From positions 496,001 to 560,000 of the forward strand of contig OY780938.1 in assembly GCA_963676045.1 (NCBI GenBank): DNA of 64,000 nucleotides, in the 5' to 3' direction. The notes under the pieces are model-generated. The model was not told where the DNA came from. It saw only the letters and a list, made by a program, of their open reading frames with translations, and ran no database searches. The position numbers and the translations under genes are program-made. Of this stretch, positions 43,510-53,000 are shown one piece after another; the stretch's first letter is position 1; the number at the start of each line of letters is the position of its first letter. The stretch is from Methanogranum sp963676045 (GTDB lineage Archaea > Thermoplasmatota > Thermoplasmata > Methanomassiliicoccales > Methanomethylophilaceae).

Positions 43510-44355
43510 ATGGACAAAGAATTGGTGGATGCTACGGAGAAGGTCCTGAAGACCATACTCGGCCGCACGTGGACGGATCTCATATTTCGTCCATCTTTGG
43601 TGATAGTCGCTATCGCCTCCTACCTCATATTTGCCACATACTACATCCATCAGGTGCATACATTCACATTGCCATCCTCCGATCCAGATGTCCTGATCGG
43701 CGATACCTTCATATTGCTCATCGGATCATTGGTGATCGTATTGATAGTCCTGATACTCATTATCGGCAACAATGCCCATGAAAAACATGAGGCCGCGTTG
43801 AGAAAGGACATTATCGAATATCTGAAAATAAGACAACAGAGGGATGCCGATGATATCTCATCGATATTAGATGAACTCATCTCCATCGACGATAGCGTGA
43901 AAGATGATCCAGGCCAGAAGAGAGAAAAATACAATCTTCTGTTCATATTGCTGGTGGTATCCGTGTTCATCATACTGAGTCTCATACCGGACCTTGGGAT
44001 ATATCAAGAATTATTCATGATATTGAACTACGTTGTGACGATCGGTGTCGTGATGATCGCTGTGCCTTCGATAAGCACATTCATACTTAAACACGAAAAG
44101 GGCACTGTGAAATTCTGCGATAAGCTATGCGACCTGTCGGATGAACTGCAGCTCGGGATCGCTCCATTGGACCTCGAAGAGGTACATATGCCATTGAAAA
44201 GATACCGCATCTATACCGCTGTAACATTGGGCCTTTTCGGGGTTTACTGGCTTACACTTGTGTTTGCGATAAGGAACAGACATTACATGGAACAATGGTA
44301 TTTCGAGGATTGCCTTTTCATCTCATTGGAAGAACATGTCCTAAATGAATGTTGA
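43510..44355 (+). CDS. four-helix membrane protein with central coiled region
   Basis: 281 residues. Two N-terminal membrane helices (about 27-46 and 72-94), a charged helical cytoplasmic part (about 95-140, EKHEAALRKDIIEYLKIRQQ), two more helices (about 145-190) and a final one at about 235-255. It resembles no family I can name. It pairs with the divergent four-helix protein; a common function in the envelope is possible. Confidence 0.6.
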   Translation: MDKELVDATEKVLKTILGRTWTDLIFRPSLVIVAIASYLIFATYYIHQVHTFTLPSSDPDVLIGDTFILLIGSLVIVLIVLILIIGNNAHEKHEAALRKDIIEYLKIRQQRDADDISSILDELISIDDSVKDDPGQKREKYNLLFILLVVSVFIILSLIPDLGIYQELFMILNYVVTIGVVMIAVPSISTFILKHEKGTVKFCDKLCDLSDELQLGIAPLDLEEVHMPLKRYRIYTAVTLGLFGVYWLTLVFAIRNRHYMEQWYFEDCLFISLEEHVLNEC

Positions 44356-44420
44356 ATCGAAGGGATAATATCTTTTGGATGCCATTCAAATTCATCCGAT
44401 ACAAATACGAACACCACAAG

Positions 44421-44462
44421 ATTGGCCGATCTAGCTTTAATACGTTAAAAGTTAAGGCCAAT
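44421..44462. repeat. inverted repeat upstream of DUF3800 gene
   Basis: ATTGGCC at 44421-44427 and GGCCAAT at 44456-44462, perfect 7-bp arms 28 bases apart, 24 bases before the ATG. Could form a stem in the leader RNA or be a regulator site. An AGAGAGGT ribosome binding site lies between it and the start. Confidence 0.4.
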
Positions 44463-44485
44463 CAACTTTCAAAAAGAGAGGTCTC

Positions 44486-45211
44486 ATGAAAGCTTCGATG
44501 GATGATAACTCGTACAGCGCATTGCCTTTGAAACGAATGAATTTTGATTCGATCAGACCAAGAGACGAACGTGGAAGATTCACAAAAAAGAAAAAAATAG
44601 TTCTGATAGACGAATCCGGAGATATGGGTACCAATAGAGACTCTAGAAGATGGTTCGCCCTTACAGCCATGGTATCTGACCGCCCCGACATATTGGCTGA
44701 TATCCCTAAAAGATATCCACCTAACACGAGGGAAAAACTATACGATAGAGGCGAGGAACTTAAATTTACAACCTCCTCCGATCTTACTCGCATTTCCATA
44801 TTGAAGGAGATCGCACTCACGAGACCTCTTGTATTTGCTATCGAGACGGACAAATGGACAAAGGACCCTTACAGCACATGGCCTAAAACAGGTTCCAAAT
44901 TATATGTCAAAAGCGTAGAATTCCTTATAGAACAGATTGCCTGCAATTCACAAGGAGAATTGCACATTATGTTCGATAGGAATACTGCGTTGCATCCGAT
45001 GGATGCGATGAGAATATGCAAACAGATGAGCGAGAAACATAAGGTCCACCTGGTATGCCTCAATCCAGCAGTGAACTCGAGGTTCGAACCTCTGATGCAG
45101 ACTAACGATTTTATAACAGGGTCCATCGGATTCAAAATGAACAGCTATGAAAAAGATAATGAAAGATTCTTCAGGATAATTGAGGATATCACAAAGGAAA
45201 CGAGAATGTGA
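44486..45211 (+). CDS. DUF3800 protein
   Basis: 241 residues. D-E-S-G-D at 42-46 (IVLIDESGDMGT) is the hallmark of DUF3800, predicted to have an RNase H-like fold with acidic active site; ELHIMFDRNTALHP and later acidic residues follow. The preceding 35 residues are basic (RPRDERGRFTKKKK). These proteins are common in phages, plasmids and defence-linked islands and are presumed nucleases or nuclease-like, but no reaction is proven. It is followed immediately by the tandem stem-loop repeat. Confidence 0.8.
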   Translation: MKASMDDNSYSALPLKRMNFDSIRPRDERGRFTKKKKIVLIDESGDMGTNRDSRRWFALTAMVSDRPDILADIPKRYPPNTREKLYDRGEELKFTTSSDLTRISILKEIALTRPLVFAIETDKWTKDPYSTWPKTGSKLYVKSVEFLIEQIACNSQGELHIMFDRNTALHPMDAMRICKQMSEKHKVHLVCLNPAVNSRFEPLMQTNDFITGSIGFKMNSYEKDNERFFRIIEDITKETRM

Positions 45212-45214
45212 GTT

Positions 45215-45292
45215 GCGTGGGCCTGGCATATAGCCAGTGTCCCGCGACTATCCAAGAGCGTGGGCCTGGCATATAGCCAGTGTCCCGCGACT
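45215..45292. repeat. two tandem copies of a 35-bp stem-loop repeat
   Basis: Identical 35-base units at 45215-45249 and 45258-45292, 8 bases apart (spacer ATCCAAGA). Each unit folds as C-G-T-G-G-G / C-C-C-G-C-G with an inner stem C-T-G-G-C / G-C-C-A-G closing an ATATA loop. The first copy starts 3 bases after the DUF3800 stop. Units are GC-rich against an AT-rich setting. Resembles REP-like or structured-RNA repeats; too short a spacer for CRISPR. Confidence 0.85.
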
Positions 45293-45334
45293 GAACTTGA
45301 ACTTCATTTCATACTACTATTTAGTATAAAAATA

Positions 45335-45356
45335 TTGGTCTTGAATAACCAAGACC
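45335..45356 (-). terminator. terminator of ferritin gene
   Basis: Stem TTGGTCTTG / CAAGACC with 6-base loop AATAAC. On the minus strand it is followed by AATATTTTTATAC, a T-rich run. It lies 28 bases after the ferritin stop. Confidence 0.65.
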
Positions 45357-45384
45357 GAAATTAAAAATATGATTACTGCTTGTT

Positions 45385-45879
45385 TTAATCTTCCCTCTTT
45401 CCTAATGACTTGTCTATCTCGAACAATATCGCCTTGTCCTTGCCAGCCGCCTCGAATAGATTCACTATGTCCCTTGTGTTCTCCTCTTCCTCGACCTGCT
45501 CGTCGATGAACCACTTCAAGAAGGAAGCAGATGCATGATCGGCCTCCTTGACCGAAAGATCGAATATCTTATCTATCGATGCCGAAACTTTCATCTCATG
45601 GGCGTATGCGGCCTTCGCTATATCCAATGGCGTCTTTCCTGCCAACTTTGGAGCCGCGATGTCTGTCAATACAGGTTCTGCCGCTCTGCTTTGAAGGAAT
45701 CCAATGAACTTCTCCGCGTGCTTCAACTCCTCTTTGTATTGAACGAATAGCCACTTGGCATATCCCTTAAGATTCTGACTGTCCATCTCCACGGACATGC
45801 CCAGATAGATATATGCTGAAGCATACTCCATGTTCACCTGTTCACTCATAGCTTTTACTACTTTCTCAGAAATCATCAT
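45385..45879 (-). CDS. ferritin (non-haem)
   Basis: 164 residues, four-helix bundle of the FtnA group. Ferroxidase ligands Glu18 (NMEYASAYIYL), Glu51 and His54 (KEELKHAEKF) are present, with ASFLKWFIDEQVEEEENTRD in helix D carrying the remaining Glu/Gln residues. No haem-binding Met as in bacterioferritin. It oxidises and stores iron and protects an anaerobe from oxygen. The first two codons are both Met; either could be the start. Confidence 0.95.
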   Translation of the reverse strand: MMISEKVVKAMSEQVNMEYASAYIYLGMSVEMDSQNLKGYAKWLFVQYKEELKHAEKFIGFLQSRAAEPVLTDIAAPKLAGKTPLDIAKAAYAHEMKVSASIDKIFDLSVKEADHASASFLKWFIDEQVEEEENTRDIVNLFEAAGKDKAILFEIDKSLGKRED

Positions 45880-46084
45880 AATGCCTTCTGCAGAGATTTA
45901 TCCGCAATTTACTACCACTTTATAGAATATTTAAATGAGCTACATAAATTACCAGTATCGATTGTCGCAATACATGTACATCTGAATCAGTATGCCTAAT
46001 ATCCGACTTATTACCACATCAAATGTTGTTTGTAAACAAAGAGTATATTATAACGATGTCATACCCTCTCAAAAAGTGGATATT

Positions 46085-46513
46085 ATGTACTGCACGAAAT
46101 GTGGAATGATGATCGACAACAATTCTAAATTCTGTCCTCATTGTGGAGAACAGGTCTTCAACCCCTGTCCCTACCAGTACAAAGGTTCATACAATCTGCC
46201 GAAGAAGGATGTCGGATTGACATTGATACTCTCCATTGTCGGAGGCCTGCTCATGTTCAATGGCATCGGACAGATATATGTCGAAAGGGTTGGAAGAGGT
46301 TTTGCCATCATGATAACAGGATGGGCACTTCTTGCATTATCATTGTTCTCATTGGTACTCATAAACGATAACAATGTCGCTTCCATATTCATCATAGGGA
46401 TGATATTCGTCTTCTGCGAGATCGGTCTTTTCGTATGGCAAACTTATGATGCGTATATGCTTGCCAAGGAATACAACAAGAAGACCTGTGAGTCCGGACA
46501 TCCTCCTTGGTGA
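46085..46513 (+). CDS. zinc-ribbon membrane protein, TM2-like
   Basis: 142 residues from the ATG at 46085, about 37 bases after a TATA box (AGTATATTATAACG, about 46041-46054); the upstream frame begins before this promoter. N-terminal zinc ribbon (Cys3, Cys6, Cys17, Cys20), then three hydrophobic helices: DVGLTLILSIVGGLLMFNGI, AIMITGWALLALSLFSLVLI and FIIGMIFVFCEIGLFVWQTY. G-x-G-Q-I-Y-V-E-R-V-G-R-G is the TM2-domain-like turn. Role unknown. Confidence 0.75.
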   Translation: MYCTKCGMMIDNNSKFCPHCGEQVFNPCPYQYKGSYNLPKKDVGLTLILSIVGGLLMFNGIGQIYVERVGRGFAIMITGWALLALSLFSLVLINDNNVASIFIIGMIFVFCEIGLFVWQTYDAYMLAKEYNKKTCESGHPPW

Positions 46514-46514
46514 A

Positions 46515-47378
46515 TCACAGACGGGTGTCCTTCAAGAATCCTCTGACAACCGCCTTGTATATCTCAGGCTGTTCTATATGATGCATGTGGGCTGAATTTG
46601 GCATCACTGCCATGTGTGCATCCTTGAATGCCATTTGGAAATCTTTCACCGTCTTCACCGATGCCTCGTCATTATCGCCGCAAATCAATATGACTGGCAC
46701 ATCTATCTCCGAAAGCCTTGGGAAAAGATCGAAATCCTTTAGGTTCCCAGTGACTGTGAACTCGCTCGGTCCCCACATCTCAAGATATATGTCCACATTC
46801 ATCGCACCCATGACCATCTTAAGATGCTCTGGCCATGGATCTAGCCTGCATACGAATCTCTTATAATATTCGCCTACAGCTTCCTGATATTCTGCACCAT
46901 AATCTTTCAATATCTCGCATTTCTCGATCTTAAGCCTTATGGCCTCTGGCAATATCGCAATGTTGTCCCTCTGGTCCATCTCCCATATTGGTGAACTGAG
47001 CAGCGGACCTGACAATATCAGACCCTTTACTTTATTCGAACCTCTTTCAAGCATGTATGAACATACCAATCCACATCCCCATGACATTCCCAAAAGGACC
47101 ACACTTTCAAATCCCAATCCTTCAAGGACCTCATCCAATTCATCAACGTAGTTCCCCACATTATAATGTCTGATGTCCTTCGCCTTATCCGATCTTCCGC
47201 ATCCCAACTGATCGTAGAAACAGACCGGCCTATCGGCGGCCAGATCCCTTATGACCTCTGGCATGCTAGAAAAGCCCGGCCCTCCGTGAACTACCAATAT
47301 GGGTGTTCCTTCCTTTCCTTCTCCATATGTCAGAGACCATATCTTTCCATTCTTTGTATCGATATATCTTTGTAGCAT
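46515..47378 (-). CDS. proline iminopeptidase-like alpha/beta hydrolase
   Basis: 287 residues from the ATG at 47378, which has AGGTTGTG just before it; the frame is open for 55 more codons but they are AT-rich and lack a start signal. H-G-G-P-G at 31-35 (oxyanion), nucleophile Ser99 in GMSWGCG, D in ICGDNDEAS and His in NSAHMHHIEQP. This is the S33 proline iminopeptidase family, length near the usual 290-300. It removes N-terminal proline from peptides or acts as an esterase or amidase. Confidence 0.88.
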   Translation of the reverse strand: MLQRYIDTKNGKIWSLTYGEGKEGTPILVVHGGPGFSSMPEVIRDLAADRPVCFYDQLGCGRSDKAKDIRHYNVGNYVDELDEVLEGLGFESVVLLGMSWGCGLVCSYMLERGSNKVKGLILSGPLLSSPIWEMDQRDNIAILPEAIRLKIEKCEILKDYGAEYQEAVGEYYKRFVCRLDPWPEHLKMVMGAMNVDIYLEMWGPSEFTVTGNLKDFDLFPRLSEIDVPVILICGDNDEASVKTVKDFQMAFKDAHMAVMPNSAHMHHIEQPEIYKAVVRGFLKDTRL

Positions 47379-47683
47379 TTCACAACCTGAACCGATATGG
47401 GTTATATTGCGTGATGTCTTTAAATTATGATGATTGAAAATTCTAAATGAATGTGTATTAATAACGATATTATGTATGAACTGATTGGATTTTTTTATGA
47501 CTCCGTTGTCGCCATACAGATAAATTGATTCCTGATCCGTCATTCTTGATCTGAATCAAAACTATGACTTGTGTGATATGATGGACCTAAAAATCGATGG
47601 CCCCTTTGATTGCCTGTATGAGCCACGAGTCTCTAAATTTAGATGACATTCAATAGAATAATAAACCCCTTCGTGTGTTCAGG
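47379..47683. other. AT-rich non-coding gap
   Basis: No credible gene is visible in these 305 bases. The left part holds the promoter of the hydrolase gene (ATTTAAAG on the minus strand near 47420); the right part holds the promoter of the 32-residue gene (CAATAGAATAATAAAC near 47651-47666). A 22-codon reading frame near 47579 has no ribosome binding site. Confidence 0.5.
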
Positions 47684-47702
47684 ATTAAGGCTCAAGCCTA
47701 AT
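47684..47702 (+). promoter_or_regulatory. leader hairpin abutting the ribosome binding site
   Basis: ATTAAGGCTCAAGCCTAAT forms a stem AGGCT/AGCCT with ATT/AAT arms and a CA loop. GGAGGTGA starts on the next base (47703). With a start site about 25 bases after the AT-rich box it would sit at the very 5' end of the mRNA, where it can stabilise the message or mask the site. Confidence 0.5.
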
Positions 47703-47714
47703 GGAGGTGAATTC

Positions 47715-47813
47715 ATGGCAAAATCACCCGCTGACCAGAAATCGGACGCTAAAGACGCCCCGAACACAGCAAAGAAATGTGGAACTGGAAAGAAAGCAGA
47801 ACAGAAGAACTGA
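47715..47813 (+). CDS. 32-residue Lys-rich small protein
   Basis: ATG preceded by a full-length archaeal ribosome binding site GGAGGTGA at 4-base spacing. Product: M-A-K-S-P-A-D-Q-K-S-D-A-K-D-A-P-N-T-A-K-K-C-G-T-G-K-K-A-E-Q-K-N, with nine Lys, one Cys, no hydrophobic core. It is flanked by a promoter box, a leader hairpin and a downstream terminator, so it forms a complete transcription unit. The composition suggests a disordered or nucleic-acid-binding peptide, or a thiol-bearing peptide. Not recognised. Confidence 0.6.
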   Translation: MAKSPADQKSDAKDAPNTAKKCGTGKKAEQKN

Positions 47814-47873
47814 TTCTGATACCAGCTTAAAGAACTGAGGACAATATCCCCATCAACTATTCAAAATATAAAG

Positions 47874-47909
47874 ATGGCATGTGGATCGATACGCATGCCA
47901 TTTATTTTT
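47874..47909 (+). terminator. terminator after the 32-residue gene
   Basis: ATGGCATG / CATGCCAT perfect 8-bp stem with a 12-base loop, followed by TTATTTTT. Confidence 0.7.
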
Positions 47910-48022
47910 ATAAAATTCAAATTCACAAAAAACGCATGACCTCTACATGGTCGAACAATTACTATCATTTTTTAACTCCCAATTTAATATAATATCAGAT
48001 TGTTAAGATAAAGTTGTAGACC

Positions 48023-49063
48023 ATGCAATCCAAAAATGAAGAAATTCGCAATGCTCACCAAGGAGAATCGAAGATAACGATCCTTGCAGCCATAATAGCC
48101 AATATATTGATAGGTATAGTGAAATTCATAGCAGCCAGTATAACCGGTTCCGCCGCAATGGTGTCCGAGGGTATACACTCCATGGTCGATTCTGGAAATG
48201 GATTGCTGGTACTTCTAGGGATGAAACGCTCCAATAAAAAAGCAGATCTGGACCACCCGTTCGGATACGGGAAGGAGCTCTATTTCTGGACACTTGTTGT
48301 GTCCATCCTGATATTCTCCGTCGGAGGAGGATTGGCTATCTCACACGGATACGAGGCACTTGTAGAAGCAGGAAATGGCACACATGAATTGGGCGACCCG
48401 ACGATCAACTACATCATACTTATCGTTGCCATGATAATAGAGGGAGCCTCACTGATCATTGCCATAAGGCACTTCAACCGCTCCCGCAAGGGGACCGGTA
48501 TGACTGCTATGGAACAGATCCATGAGTCCAAGGACCCGAGCATATATACCGTCCTCCTTGAGGATACTGCCGCCGAGATAGGTCTGATCATAGCATTGGT
48601 CGCGACATATCTGGGTCATGCACTGCACAACCCCTTCTTCGACGGTGCGGCATCTGTGGCGATCGGTGTTGTGCTGATAATAGTGGCAGCGATAATAATG
48701 CGCGAAAGCATGGGTCTCCTTGTAGGCGAGGGGATGACCTCCAGAGAGGTACGTAAAGTAGAGAACATAGTGAGGGCTGATCCAGACATCTCGGAATGCG
48801 GAATGATACTCACCAACTATTTTGGCCCCTACAGCCTTATGATGAGCATCGATGTGACGTTCAAAGATAAACGCGACATCTGCCAGATAATGGATTCGAT
48901 AGATCGTATAGAGACTGCGATCAAGAAGGAATTCCCGCAGACTACCCGCATATTCATAGAGGCAGAGTCGTTGGCGTGCGTTACGGGCCAGCGCAAGGTC
49001 GCTGAGAACATGTTCGATGAAGAAGAAAAAGATCAACATGAAAAAGACCACGACTCCGAATGA
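48023..49063 (+). CDS. cation diffusion facilitator transporter
   Basis: 346 residues. SAAMVSEGIHSMVDSGNGLL in helix 2 carries the metal-site positions, D-L-D-H-P-F-G-Y-G-K-E in the cytoplasmic loop, and LLEDTAAEIGLIIALVATYL in helix 5 has the second half. The C-terminal domain (about 250-330) contains the usual dimer fold; the last 20 residues are Asp/Glu/His-rich (FDEEEKDQHEKDHDSE) and could bind metal. Belongs to a different subgroup from the CDF at 28740 (no Cys tail). Exports divalent metals. Confidence 0.9.
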   Translation: MQSKNEEIRNAHQGESKITILAAIIANILIGIVKFIAASITGSAAMVSEGIHSMVDSGNGLLVLLGMKRSNKKADLDHPFGYGKELYFWTLVVSILIFSVGGGLAISHGYEALVEAGNGTHELGDPTINYIILIVAMIIEGASLIIAIRHFNRSRKGTGMTAMEQIHESKDPSIYTVLLEDTAAEIGLIIALVATYLGHALHNPFFDGAASVAIGVVLIIVAAIIMRESMGLLVGEGMTSREVRKVENIVRADPDISECGMILTNYFGPYSLMMSIDVTFKDKRDICQIMDSIDRIETAIKKEFPQTTRIFIEAESLACVTGQRKVAENMFDEEEKDQHEKDHDSE

Positions 49064-49099
49064 TATGCCAATACATGACACTCTTGAATGCGTGATGAA

Positions 49100-49585
49100 A
49101 TGAGCAGTGGTGTTTTCGTCTTCACTCCAAAGCCTTTGGTACTGGATGTTACAATCCAGGATCCAAAGGCGGAAGGAGGCAGACCCTTCAGATATCCTGA
49201 TTGGGATATAGATGAATTGCACTATCAATATCCCATCGGAGAGATGTACGAGGGCATGTTCGATACTATAAAAGATGCATTGCCCAAGTACTGTTCTGAA
49301 TTCAGTAGCAATAGATTCACCTATCTATCTGGTTGGAAAAAGGAAAAACCAACGAAATATAAAGAATCGATACGAGCGTTGACGAGACTTGCCGCATTCA
49401 TAAGGATGAATGTCGGAGAGATGGGTGAATTGTGGTATATTAAACAATGGATAGAGACTCTGCCTGAAAGACCTGAAGACATCCGTATCATAGAAATGAA
49501 CATCGACGACCTAGAATATGTAGGGGATGACGTCGACTCATTCAAATTCCAAGTGGATACATTTTACAGATTCATGAATATCTGA
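49100..49585 (+). CDS. protein of unknown function
   Basis: 161 residues from the ATG at 49100, which follows GTGAT; an ATG at 49088 is also in frame. Soluble, with aromatic N-terminal strand region (VFVFTPKPLVLDVTIQD, PFRYPDWDIDELHYQYP), and helical second half (SIRALTRLAAFIRMNVGEMG) ending in an acidic stretch. Not recognised; no catalytic or metal motif. Confidence 0.5.
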   Translation: MSSGVFVFTPKPLVLDVTIQDPKAEGGRPFRYPDWDIDELHYQYPIGEMYEGMFDTIKDALPKYCSEFSSNRFTYLSGWKKEKPTKYKESIRALTRLAAFIRMNVGEMGELWYIKQWIETLPERPEDIRIIEMNIDDLEYVGDDVDSFKFQVDTFYRFMNI

Positions 49586-49597
49586 TATTGATTATGA

Positions 49598-49912
49598 TCA
49601 CTTGATCTCCGTTAGAACCAATCTTATCAGTGACCCACCAGAATCTGGGTCCTTCGTCTCGATAAGGTCCCATGTACCCCTCTTTTTCAAATCCTCGAAC
49701 TCTTCCTTCATGTCCGTGCGAGTCGGAACCACAGCCCCTGTACCATGTGTATCTTGAATCAAGAATTGATCCTCTGTATTCTCATTCCTGAATGCATATC
49801 TTGTTATCAGGATTAAATCGCATTCCGTACCATCTATGGTACTGAGAACATCTACCTGGCCATCACAGACCTTCCTAAGCAATACATCAAAATCAGAATC
49901 CTTAATGAACAT
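49598..49912 (-). CDS. small protein of unknown function
   Basis: 104 residues from the ATG at 49912 (the open frame upstream is AT-rich non-coding). Pattern F-D-V-L-L-R-K-V...GTECDLILITRYAF...D-T-H-G-T-G-A-V-V-P-T-R...LIRLVLTEI suggests a small alpha/beta fold. A TATA-like AAATTTATTTG lies about 30 bases upstream on this strand. Not recognised. Confidence 0.5.
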   Translation of the reverse strand: MFIKDSDFDVLLRKVCDGQVDVLSTIDGTECDLILITRYAFRNENTEDQFLIQDTHGTGAVVPTRTDMKEEFEDLKKRGTWDLIETKDPDSGGSLIRLVLTEIK

Positions 49913-50036
49913 GATGCTATAATTGCAGATAAATGACAAATAAATTTTCACATCTGTTTCATGGCGGTGATTTTGATATATAATGAGATTTAAAAAAATA
50001 AAAATGATTTGATTAAAAGGTTTCAGCTGTGGAATA

Positions 50037-53000
50037 TCACCTATCTGTGCCTTCTGTTTCCCTAGAAGTGATCTCCACATTGCCGAAACGTCCATCGACA
50101 GTGTAGTTACCATCAGAGCCTGTGGCATTCGATACCTTGTATCTGTACCCTTCTAGGAGTGGCTTGATGACGACCGTTTCTCCCTTGCGTACCCTGGACC
50201 CTGTGACGATGGCGTCTCCTTCGATGGTTGTCACACTCACGTACTCGTTATCGAACAATACCTTCCTTCTGCTGAAAAGCAAGAATATCAGTAGCAACGC
50301 CACGATTATTGCCAACACTATCCCTCCCAAGAAGATATTGTCGGATGATGGGGAATCTGTGGGCACAGTTTCGTAATCGACCGTGATGGTCACATCTCCG
50401 GTGACGCTTTCAATGAATACAGTACCGGAGGTCAGAGACCCGCTCGAATAATGGAATGCATCTACGGTCTCACCGCCCATTGTTACTGTGACATATATTC
50501 CCTTCAAAGGCATAGTAGCCGATATCGATACCGATAGGACATCTCCGGCAATGATCGTGCCGCTTGTAGGCACCCCGCTCACAGATATGACGTCGCTGTC
50601 ATAATCCACCAGAACATAATATATCGGATATGAGGCCACCATCACATCTCCGGTACCATCCACTGTGTATGTACCGTCGGAACCTGTCATGTTGGACACG
50701 TCGTACTGGTATCCCGGATAGGCTGTGACGACCACGACGTCCCCTGCATGGACGATGTCACCATCGACGGCTTGGACCCCATTGATCGTAACATTCACCT
50801 GGGTACTGTCGAAGGTTATTGTGTAATCTATTACCTCCCATACCGCATAGAGGTCGAGACCTCCAGCCGGCATGATGATAGAGTCACCGTCAAGATATGA
50901 AACTGTGGAAGATGCGCTTGATTTGGACCATCCCGAGAAACTGTAGCCTTGCTTCTCGAAATCATTTGCCGTCAAGGTCGCATGCGAACCTGTCTTTCCA
51001 AATATATCGTCCATTGCGCCAAGGCCGCCGTTGGAATTGAACGTTATAGCCTGCATATCTGCAGACCATTTCGCATACAAAGTGATGTCAGACGTCAAAG
51101 TGAATATCGAGGTCTCGTAGATCCTCTCGCCTCCATTGACGGAGGTGTACCATCCATTGAATGTGTATCCGTTCCATGAGGTCGTAGCCAAGGCTCCGTA
51201 TTCAGAATCGTATGTCACCTGCTTGGTCAGAGGTGTCGCTGTTACTCCTCCGTTGGAATCGAAAGTGACGGCATAGACACCGGGATTTGCAACGAGCTCA
51301 TAGGTCACCCAGGGCTTCTCTATCTCCCCATCGTTGTAAGCGTCTGCAGCCTTTGCCACTATCGTGACCGTGCCTACGCCGACCACGGTGACCTTACCTG
51401 TGTCCATATCCACTGTTGCAATGGATTCGTCTGTGGAGAACCATTTTACTATCGGCGACCCGTCATCGGCAGTGTCCTTGTTGATCTGTTCATCCACTAT
51501 GCCCAGATAGGTGAATGAGTTATCATTCGTATCTGTGAAGCCGGCCGTCAGATATCCTTCATCGCCGACGTACCATGCGGATGTCCCTGCGATCTCTATC
51601 TTGTTGACCAGTGAAGTGAATAAGCAACTCTGGAATGTATCCTCGGTGGCATTAAGGACCAACGCAGACTTAGAGGAGCTGTATTCCGAATATGTGAGTC
51701 CGTTGGATGTTCCGTACAGATACTCATATGGGTCCGAGATCGATGTGAGCGGCACTATGCCTTCGATGACCTCTTGCATAGTGCATCCCTCGACCTCGTC
51801 GAAATCGATATTGAAGATGGAATAACGATCATTGATTGCAGGGAGCGTTATGCTGGACCCGGAACTGCTATCGAACAGGAGCATCTCTTTCGTGCGTATG
51901 TCATCGCCAATGTCCTCGACCGGTATGACATTGAGTTGAATGCTCTCCCAATATCCAGTATAATCGATTGAACCGGACTGGAATGCTGTCGAGACCTTTA
52001 TCTCAGGAAGGCTCATCGACCCTATGCTGTCCCCGACCTCGTATTTTATGTTGTATTCCTCCGAGGATGTTGTGCCTTTCACCTTCTGAATGCATGCGAT
52101 GGCATCCACTATGTTCTGGACCTGCTGCTGGTCGGTCAACGTGTCCCCGTCCTTCACTATGAAGGTATTGTCTTTCAGGTCGAATATCGCATATTGATTG
52201 ACCGAAGATGGCATGTAACTTGAAATTGTGATGTACGAACTCGAGGAGGAACCGTTCTGATCCTTCACTTGTACATATCTATATATGTCGCTAGGGAAAG
52301 CGACCACATCGTACACATTATCCTGGATGTAGATCGTCTTCTCGATATCGGTCATATTCTCGAAATTCAACGTACCAGTGAAGAACACGGACATGTTTTC
52401 TAGACCTGTTGTGACCGTGGTCCCGTCTTCGACCTTTATGAAACCTTGTGCGTTATAGACGTCATCCAGATTCAGATCGTTGAAATAGACATTGTATGAA
52501 GAATTGTTCACCTGGAAAGGCGCATAACCTGGCTTGGAATTGCAATTCTGCAATGTCAGATTGTTGAAGACCACATTATATGAATTCAGGACATTGACCG
52601 CGACATTCCTCGAACTTATCTCTGATAGATTGTTGCCTGTGCCGATGTTCTCGATTATCACGTCATTGAAGACAACATTAGAGCATCCGGTCATATGGAA
52701 GTAATGCTGACCCATGGATGACTTGGTTATGTAGCGGAGGTCATGATTTCCCGCATCGAATGTTATATCGGAAACGTAAAAATTACTCTTCAACAGGTTG
52801 CGGGTATCATATTTCGATCCATTGCTTTCTACAAAGTATCCCATATCGAAGGTGACAGGGTGTTCGGTATCCCCGAGACCGATCAGCGAGAGATTCTCGT
52901 AGTAGAAACGGCAATAGTATCCATTCCCGTCTGATACCTTGTAGTCCCCTGGCTTGAAGAATATCGTCGTATTCTCACCGATTATGCCGTTGGGATTGTC

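Noticed and set aside
45215..45292. CRISPR array
   Set aside because: Only two repeats, with an 8-bp spacer, and no cas genes.
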